Source of the DNA: Hyphomicrobiales bacterium
Lineage (GTDB): Bacteria > Pseudomonadota > Alphaproteobacteria > Rhizobiales > Xanthobacteraceae
Length of the DNA: 64,000 bases
Assembly (NCBI GenBank): GCA_017305535.1
Contig: JAFKKN010000001.1
Location: 483,145 to 547,144 of the forward strand
Direction of reading: 5' to 3'
Position numbers and translations under genes: made by a program. Below are positions 59,039 through 64,000 of this stretch, piece after piece. The first letter of the stretch is position 1. Every line of letters starts with the position of its first letter. Under the pieces are notes generated by a model, which did no database searches, had not been told where the DNA came from, and was given only the letters and a program-made list of their open reading frames with translations.

Positions 59039-59388
59039 GGGATCGAACTCTCGCGCTCGGGGTGACTTTGCGACGACGGAAAAACATCATCACGGAATTG
59101 GGATGGCCAGAGCCAATAGCCGCAGCGGCCAGCGCTGACAACGCCCAACCCGGGAATTGGTCGCGAATTGCGCGATTCCGCCACGGTTGCGACGATGCGG
59201 CCGGCTCTTTATGATGGCCCATCAGTTCGTGCCGCCCTTCGGACGCCTTCCGGCGACGTGGAACGCCGGTTCATGCCAGGACCTACCCGGATCCCGTGCC
59301 GGCGAAACAGCTTGGCGCATCGCCGCACTCCATGACGCTGAAATTCGCCCCGAAGGCGACCCGCCCCCTCCTGCAATAAGATAGGCCC
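59039..59388. promoter_or_regulatory. 350 bp divergent gap between tpiA and ppiD
   Basis: The gap contains the promoters of tpiA (leftward) and ppiD (rightward). GAATTG occurs twice within 17 bp (about 59154-59171), and other short direct repeats are present, but no strong palindrome, repeat family or gene stands out. The region looks like ordinary upstream sequence. Confidence 0.4.
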
Positions 59389-61290
59389 ATGCTTCGCGGA
59401 ATTCGTAACGCCACATCCAACTGGTTCGGCAAGGCCATCATGACAATCGTGATGGGCGTCCTGATCGTCAGTTTCGGCATCTGGGGCATCGGTGACATCT
59501 TCCGGGGATTCGGCCAGTCGACACTGGCCAAGATCGGCAAGACCGAGATTTCCATCGAACAATTCCGCCAGCTCTATACCGACCGGCTTCAGCAGATCAG
59601 CCGGCAGATCGGCCGCCCGCTGACGCCCGACCAGGCACGCGCCTTCGGCATCGATCGCCAGGTTTTGCAGCAGGTGGTCGCCGAGACGACGCTCGACGAA
59701 TCCGCGCGCAAGCTCGGCTTGCAGGTGTCGACCGACGAAATCATGAAATCGATCACCAACGATCCGAATTTCAAGGGCGCGAACGGCGCGTTCGATCCGG
59801 TGCGCTTCGCCCAGCTCATCCGCCAGTTCAACTTCTCCGAACAGCGCTACATCGCCGAGCAGAAGCGCGTGTCGCTGCGCCGCCAGCTTGCCGGCTCGAT
59901 TTCCGGAGAAGTGGAGCCGAGCAAGACCGCCGTTGCCGTCTTGAACCAGTTCCAGAACGAGCAGCGCACGGTGGAATTCATCAAGCTGGAGGCGGCGCAG
60001 GCCGGCACCATCGAGACGCCGACGCCGGAAGTGCTGGCGAGCTTCTACGACGCCCACAAGGTGCAGTTCCGCGCGCCCGAATATCGCAAGATCGCCTTCG
60101 TCGCGATCACGTCCGACGACCTGGCGAAGTGGACGACGGTTTCCGACGAGGATGCGAAGAAGGTCTACGAGGAGCGCAAGGACACTTTCGCGACGCCCGA
60201 GAAACGCGAAGTCTCGCAGATGGTGTTTCCCAACGCCGAAGACGCCGCCGCCGCGCGCGCGCGCCTGACCGGCGGCCTGTCCTTCGACGACCTCGCCAAG
60301 GAACGCAACCTCAAGCCGTCCGACGTCGATCTCGGTCTGGTCACCAAATCGGCCATCATCGACACAAAGGTCGCCGATGCCGCTTTCGCGTTGAAAACCG
60401 GCGAGATCAGCGAACCGATTCAAGGCACGTTCGGCACGGTGCTGATCAAGGTCGGCAAGATCGAACCCGGCAGCCAGGCGAGTTATGAGAGCGTCGCCGC
60501 GAACCTGAAGAAGGAAATCGCGCTGGAGCGGGCGCGCAAGTCGGTGAAGGACCTGCACGACAAGCTGGAGGACGAGCGCGGCGGTGGCGCCACCGTCACC
60601 GAAGCCGCCGAGAAGCTGAAACTCCCCCTCACCACCATCGAGGCCGTCGACCGCTCCGGTCGCGCGCCCGACGGCAAGCCGGTCGCCTCGATCCCGCCCG
60701 GTCTCGACCTCGTCTCGCAGGCATTCGCCAGCGACGTCGGTGTCGACAACGAGACGATTTCCTACAACGGCGGTTATGTCTCGTTCGACGTGGTCGGCAT
60801 CACGCCGTCGCGCGAGCGGACACTCGACGAGGTGAAGGATCAGGTCGAGGCGCGGTGGCGCGCGGATCAGATCACCAACAAGCTGCGCGCCAAGGCGACC
60901 GAGATGGTCGAGAAGCTCAATCAGGGCAGCAAGCTCGCCGATCAGGCGTCGGCGGCCGGCGTCAAGGTTGAGACCGCCGAGAAGTTCAAGCGCGACGCCA
61001 CGCCCGCCAATCTTCCGGCCGGCGCGGTCGCGGGGGCATTCCGCACCGCCAAGGATGCGGCGGGCCAGAGCGAAGGTGCGAGCGCCACCGAATGGGTGGT
61101 CTTTCGCGTCACCGACGTGACGGAGCCGACGCTGGATCTCGCTTCCGAGGATGCCAAGAAGCTCAAAACATCGGTCGAGCGCGGCCTCACCGATGAACTG
61201 GTCGGCCAGTACGTCATCAAGATGGAAAACGAGATCGGCGTGACGATCAACCAGCCGGCGGTGGCGCAGATCACCGGCTCGAACAACTGA
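59389..61290 (+). CDS. ppiD: Peptidyl-prolyl isomerase PpiD-like, SurA_N plus parvulin domains
   Basis: A 633-residue membrane-anchored chaperone/isomerase for exported proteins. The N-terminal anchor MLRGIRNATSNWFGKAIMTI continues through VMGVLIVSFGIWGIGDIF. SurA_N-like helices follow to about residue 160. A parvulin (PPIC) domain is at about 250-355 (SQMVFPNAEDAAAARARL and later GEISEPIQGTFGTVLIKVG, each below twenty residues). It acts near SecYEG in the periplasm. It is the first gene of a rightward run with trpD, trpC and moaC. Confidence 0.9.
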   Translation: MLRGIRNATSNWFGKAIMTIVMGVLIVSFGIWGIGDIFRGFGQSTLAKIGKTEISIEQFRQLYTDRLQQISRQIGRPLTPDQARAFGIDRQVLQQVVAETTLDESARKLGLQVSTDEIMKSITNDPNFKGANGAFDPVRFAQLIRQFNFSEQRYIAEQKRVSLRRQLAGSISGEVEPSKTAVAVLNQFQNEQRTVEFIKLEAAQAGTIETPTPEVLASFYDAHKVQFRAPEYRKIAFVAITSDDLAKWTTVSDEDAKKVYEERKDTFATPEKREVSQMVFPNAEDAAAARARLTGGLSFDDLAKERNLKPSDVDLGLVTKSAIIDTKVADAAFALKTGEISEPIQGTFGTVLIKVGKIEPGSQASYESVAANLKKEIALERARKSVKDLHDKLEDERGGGATVTEAAEKLKLPLTTIEAVDRSGRAPDGKPVASIPPGLDLVSQAFASDVGVDNETISYNGGYVSFDVVGITPSRERTLDEVKDQVEARWRADQITNKLRAKATEMVEKLNQGSKLADQASAAGVKVETAEKFKRDATPANLPAGAVAGAFRTAKDAAGQSEGASATEWVVFRVTDVTEPTLDLASEDAKKLKTSVERGLTDELVGQYVIKMENEIGVTINQPAVAQITGSNN

Positions 61291-61326
61291 ACCGATACGC
61301 GACAACGACTTGAAGGCACGGATTCG

Positions 61327-62340
61327 ATGGACGATCTGAAAACGATTATCGCCAAGGTCGCCACCGGCGCCAGCCTCACCCGCGATGAAGCCGCCAACGC
61401 GTTCGATCGCATGATGTCCGGCGAGGCGACGCCGTCGCAGATGGGCGCGATGCTGATGGGCCTGCGGGTGCGCGGCGAGACGGTGGACGAGATCACCGGC
61501 GCGGTGTCGGCGATGCGTGCCAAGATGCTGCCCGTGACGGCCCCGCCGAACGCCGTCGACATCGTCGGCACCGGCGGCGACGGCTCCGGTTCGGTCAACG
61601 TTTCGACCTGCGCCTCGTTCATCGTGGCCGGCGCCGGCGTGCCGGTCGCCAAGCACGGCAATCGCGCGCTGTCGTCGAAGTCCGGCGCGGCCGACGTGCT
61701 GGCAGCGCTCGGCGTCAAGATCGACCTGACGCCGGATCAGGTGTCGCGCTGCGTGAAGGAAACCGGCATCGGCTTCATGTTCGCGCCGACGCATCATCCG
61801 GCGATGAAGAACGTCGGCCCGACGCGCGTGGAGCTGGCGACCCGTACCATCTTCAATCTGCTCGGCCCGCTGTCGAATCCCGCCGGCGTCACGCGGCAGA
61901 TGGTCGGCGTGTTCTCGCGGCAATGGGTGCAGCCCTTGGCGCAAGTGCTGAAGAATCTCGGCGCGGAATCGATCTGGGTCGTGCACGGCTCCGACGGCCT
62001 CGACGAGATCACCCTCACCGGCCCGACTTTCGTTGCCGCGTTGGAAGGCGGCAACATCCGTACCTTCGAGATTACGCCGGATGACGCCGGCCTGCCGCGC
62101 GCCAGCGGCGATGCGTTGAAGGGCGGCGACGCCAATGCCAACGCGGTTGCGCTGAAAGGCGTGCTCGACGGCAAGCCGAGCGCCTATCGCGACGTTGCGC
62201 TATTGAATGCGGCGGCCGCATTGATCGTCGCCGGCCGCGCCAGGGATCTCAAGGACGGCGTCGCCATCGGCACCAAGGCGCTCGACTCTGGTGCGGCGGC
62301 GGAGCGGCTGAAACACCTGATCGCCGTTTCCAACGGTTGA
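61327..62340 (+). CDS. trpD: Anthranilate phosphoribosyltransferase
   Basis: A 337-residue TrpD, second step of the tryptophan branch. The PRPP-binding loop [14 protein letters not shown] (about residues 81-94), [17 protein letters not shown] (about 109-125) and the GPLSNPA segment are all present. It starts 36 bp after ppiD, and trpC follows 15 bp later. The trpG/trpE functions are not in the window, so the pathway is split, as usual in this order. Confidence 0.96.
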   Translation: MDDLKTIIAKVATGASLTRDEAANAFDRMMSGEATPSQMGAMLMGLRVRGETVDEITGAVSAMRAKMLPVTAPPNAVDIVGTGGDGSGSVNVSTCASFIVAGAGVPVAKHGNRALSSKSGAADVLAALGVKIDLTPDQVSRCVKETGIGFMFAPTHHPAMKNVGPTRVELATRTIFNLLGPLSNPAGVTRQMVGVFSRQWVQPLAQVLKNLGAESIWVVHGSDGLDEITLTGPTFVAALEGGNIRTFEITPDDAGLPRASGDALKGGDANANAVALKGVLDGKPSAYRDVALLNAAAALIVAGRARDLKDGVAIGTKALDSGAAAERLKHLIAVSNG

Positions 62341-62355
62341 TGCAGGGAGGCGGTG

Positions 62356-63162
62356 ATGTCCGATATCCTGACCAAGATCGAAACCTACAAGCGCGAGGAG
62401 ATTGCCGCCGCGAAGCGCGTGCGCTCGCTCGCCGACCTGGAACATCTGGCGCGTGCGGCAACCGCACCGCGCGGCTTCGTCGCGGCGCTGCGCCGCAAGC
62501 TCGCCAAGGATGATTACGCGCTGATCGCCGAAGTGAAGAAGGCCTCGCCTTCGAAGGGTCTGATCCGCGCCGATTTCGATCCACCCGCACTGGCCCGCGC
62601 TTACGAGGCGGGCGGCGCGGCCTGCCTGTCGGTGCTGACCGACACGCCGTCGTTCCAGGGCCATCTCGATTTCATGGTGGCGGCACGCGCGGCGGTGGCG
62701 CTGCCGGTGCTGCGCAAGGATTTCATGTTCGATCCCTATCAGGTGGTCGAGGCCCGCGCTCATGGCGCCGACTGCATCCTGATCATCATGGCCGCGCTCG
62801 ATGACGGCGCGGCGCGCGAGATCGAGGACGCCGCGCGTATCCACGGCATGGATGTGCTGGTCGAGGTGCATGATCGCGCGGAGTTGGATCGCGCGCTGAA
62901 ACTGCGCTCGCCGATGATCGGCATCAACAACCGCAATCTGCGCACGTTTGAGACCACCTTGAAGACCAGCGAGGATCTCGCGGCCCACATGCCCGCCGAT
63001 CGGCTGATGGTCGGCGAAAGCGGCATCTTCACGCCGGACGATCTGGCGCGGCTTGCACGCGTCGGCATCTCGACCTTCCTCGTCGGCGAAAGCCTGATGC
63101 GGCAGGACGACGTCACCGCGGCCACGCGGGCGCTGCTGACGCGCCCCGCCGGAACACATTGA
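62356..63162 (+). CDS. trpC: Indole-3-glycerol-phosphate synthase
   Basis: A 268-residue TIM-barrel synthase. [16 protein letters not shown] starts the chain, [19 protein letters not shown] carries the catalytic Lys, and [12 protein letters not shown] and VGESGIF are also visible. The ATG at 62356 has GGGAGG five bases upstream and is preferred over the adjoining GTG. It lies between trpD and moaC. Confidence 0.96.
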   Translation: MSDILTKIETYKREEIAAAKRVRSLADLEHLARAATAPRGFVAALRRKLAKDDYALIAEVKKASPSKGLIRADFDPPALARAYEAGGAACLSVLTDTPSFQGHLDFMVAARAAVALPVLRKDFMFDPYQVVEARAHGADCILIIMAALDDGAAREIEDAARIHGMDVLVEVHDRAELDRALKLRSPMIGINNRNLRTFETTLKTSEDLAAHMPADRLMVGESGIFTPDDLARLARVGISTFLVGESLMRQDDVTAATRALLTRPAGTH

Positions 63163-63167
63163 CCATC

Positions 63168-63671
63168 ATGGCCCGCAAACCCGCCCTCACCCACATCGAC
63201 AGCAAGGGCGAAGCGCGCATGGTCGATGTCTCGGCCAAGCCCGCGACCGAACGCATTGCCGTGGCCGAGGGCAGCGTCGTCATGAGCAAGGCAACGCTCG
63301 ATCTGATCGTGAAAGGCGATGCCGCGAAGGGCGACGTGCTGGGCACCGCGCGCATCGCCGGCATCATGGCGGCGAAACGAACCTCCGAACTGATTCCGCT
63401 GTGTCATCCGCTGGCGCTGTCGAAAGTCACGCTCGACATCACGCCCGATGCCACTCTGCCAGGTTGCCGGATCGAAGCCACGGTGAAGGTCACCGGCCCC
63501 ACCGGCGTCGAGATGGAGGCGCTCACCGCCGTCTCGGTCGCGGCGCTCACCGTCTACGACATGATCAAGGCGGTGGAACGCGGCGTCCGCATCGAAGGCA
63601 TTCGTCTGGTGGAAAAGCGCGGCGGCAAGTCCGGTCATTATCGCGCACCGGTGCGCAAGGCATCGAAATGA
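63168..63671 (+). CDS. moaC: Cyclic pyranopterin monophosphate synthase MoaC
   Basis: A 167-residue MoaC for molybdenum cofactor synthesis, which completes the conversion of GTP product to cyclic pyranopterin monophosphate. [19 protein letters not shown], the LIPLCHPL motif and [18 protein letters not shown]-type segment (here [18 protein letters not shown]) are hallmarks. The start is the ATG at 63168; a TTG at 63159, overlapping the trpC end, is also possible. moeA follows 31 bp later. Confidence 0.95.
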   Translation: MARKPALTHIDSKGEARMVDVSAKPATERIAVAEGSVVMSKATLDLIVKGDAAKGDVLGTARIAGIMAAKRTSELIPLCHPLALSKVTLDITPDATLPGCRIEATVKVTGPTGVEMEALTAVSVAALTVYDMIKAVERGVRIEGIRLVEKRGGKSGHYRAPVRKASK

Positions 63672-63702
63672 ACCGCGCGCTACGCCAGCGACGGAGTTCA
63701 TC

Positions 63703-64000
63703 ATGGCGTTGATGCCGGTCGCCGACGCGATGGCTGCGGTGCTCGACGGCGTCACGGCGCTGCCGGAAGAAATGGTCGCACTCCCTGACGCGCATCACCG
63801 CGTGCTTGCGCGCGATATCGCATCGCTGCGCACGCAGCCACCCGCCGATATGTCTGCGATGGACGGTTACGCCGTGCGCGCCGCCGACGCGGCGAAAACA
63901 CCCGCGCGTCTGAAGGTGATCGGCGAAGCCGCCGCCGGCAGTCCGTTCGACGCCCCGGTGAAGCAAGGCGAAGCGGTTCGCATCTTCACCGGCGGCGTGG
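63703..64000 (+). CDS. moeA: Molybdopterin molybdotransferase MoeA, 5' part
   Basis: About 99 codons at the window end. The protein begins MALMPVADAMAAVLDGV and has ADMSAMDGYAVRAAD, the MoeA domain signature, and then FTGGV just before the edge. ACGGAG lies six bases upstream of the ATG. It inserts molybdate into molybdopterin and is co-oriented with moaC. The 3' part is cut by the window. Confidence 0.94.
   Translation, partial: MALMPVADAMAAVLDGVTALPEEMVALPDAHHRVLARDIASLRTQPPADMSAMDGYAVRAADAAKTPARLKVIGEAAAGSPFDAPVKQGEAVRIFTGGV

Noticed and set aside
59209-61986. Open frame of over 900 codons antisense to ppiD and trpD
   Set aside because: It covers clear genes on the other strand and has shadow-type composition.

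Overview
This is a GC-rich, densely coded stretch of an alphaproteobacterial chromosome. The gene content and synteny (serS-surE-pcm-nlpD next to tatABC, scpAB-nagZ-SPOR-argS-dgt-erpA, eno-ftsB-pdhABC-lpdA with a lipoyl domain on PdhB, ppiD-trpDC-moaC-moeA), a Bradyrhizobium-type porin and the style of the intergenic repeats point to the order Hyphomicrobiales (Rhizobiales), most likely family Nitrobacteraceae (Bradyrhizobium, Rhodopseudomonas, Afipia or relatives). I assign this from remembered gene families, not from a database search. About 63 protein genes were recognised. I see no rRNA, tRNA, CRISPR array, prophage or insertion sequence.

Layout. (1) 1-11.1 kb: an accessory-looking catabolic island. 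A leftward gene set (Liv-type substrate-binding protein, LivH, LivM, LivG, LivF, amidase, AtuA-family protein, small AtuA-like protein cut by the window edge) faces a rightward set (DUF35 zinc ribbon, thiolase, HSD17B4-type SDR, hotdog thioesterase) across a shared control region with two inverted repeats. Together they look like uptake plus CoA-dependent breakdown of an unidentified acid or amide. (2) 11.3-15.6 kb: yajC-secD-secF followed by two genes related to the mitochondrial complex I assembly factors NDUFAF3 and NDUFAF6. (3) 15.8-25 kb: a DUF815 ATPase, nlpD-like gene, pcm, an orphan response regulator, surE, serS and tatABC. (4) 24.4-32.1 kb: scpB-scpA-nagZ-SPOR protein-argS, then dgt divergent from erpA. 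(5) 32.2-38.2 kb: an RND efflux pair and a porin. (6) 38.6-42 kb: xthA, an ExoR-like Sel1-repeat protein and ilvD. (7) 42.3-51.3 kb: the pyruvate dehydrogenase complex (lpdA, pdhC, pdhB, pdhA), ftsB, two oxidoreductases and eno. (8) 51.4-59 kb: queF, an MFS transporter, kdsA, a NIPSNAP protein, a secreted PAAR-motif protein, a 1 kb repeat-rich gap, pyrG, secG and tpiA. (9) 59.4-64 kb: ppiD, trpD, trpC, moaC and the 5' part of moeA.

Apart from region 1 and the RND/porin segment, this is core-genome housekeeping. Eno, the PDH complex and tpiA serve central carbon flux. The Sec (YajC, SecD, SecF, SecG) and Tat parts serve protein export, with PpiD folding the exported proteins. ScpAB, FtsB, the SPOR protein, NlpD and NagZ serve chromosome segregation, division and wall turnover.

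The most distinctive non-coding feature is a set of palindromic repeats in nearly every longer gap. Four sequence families are laid out as inverted pairs whose outer ends all read GTC(A/G)T, a fifth family lacks that end, and a separate large structured palindrome lies at about 55.05-55.16 kb.
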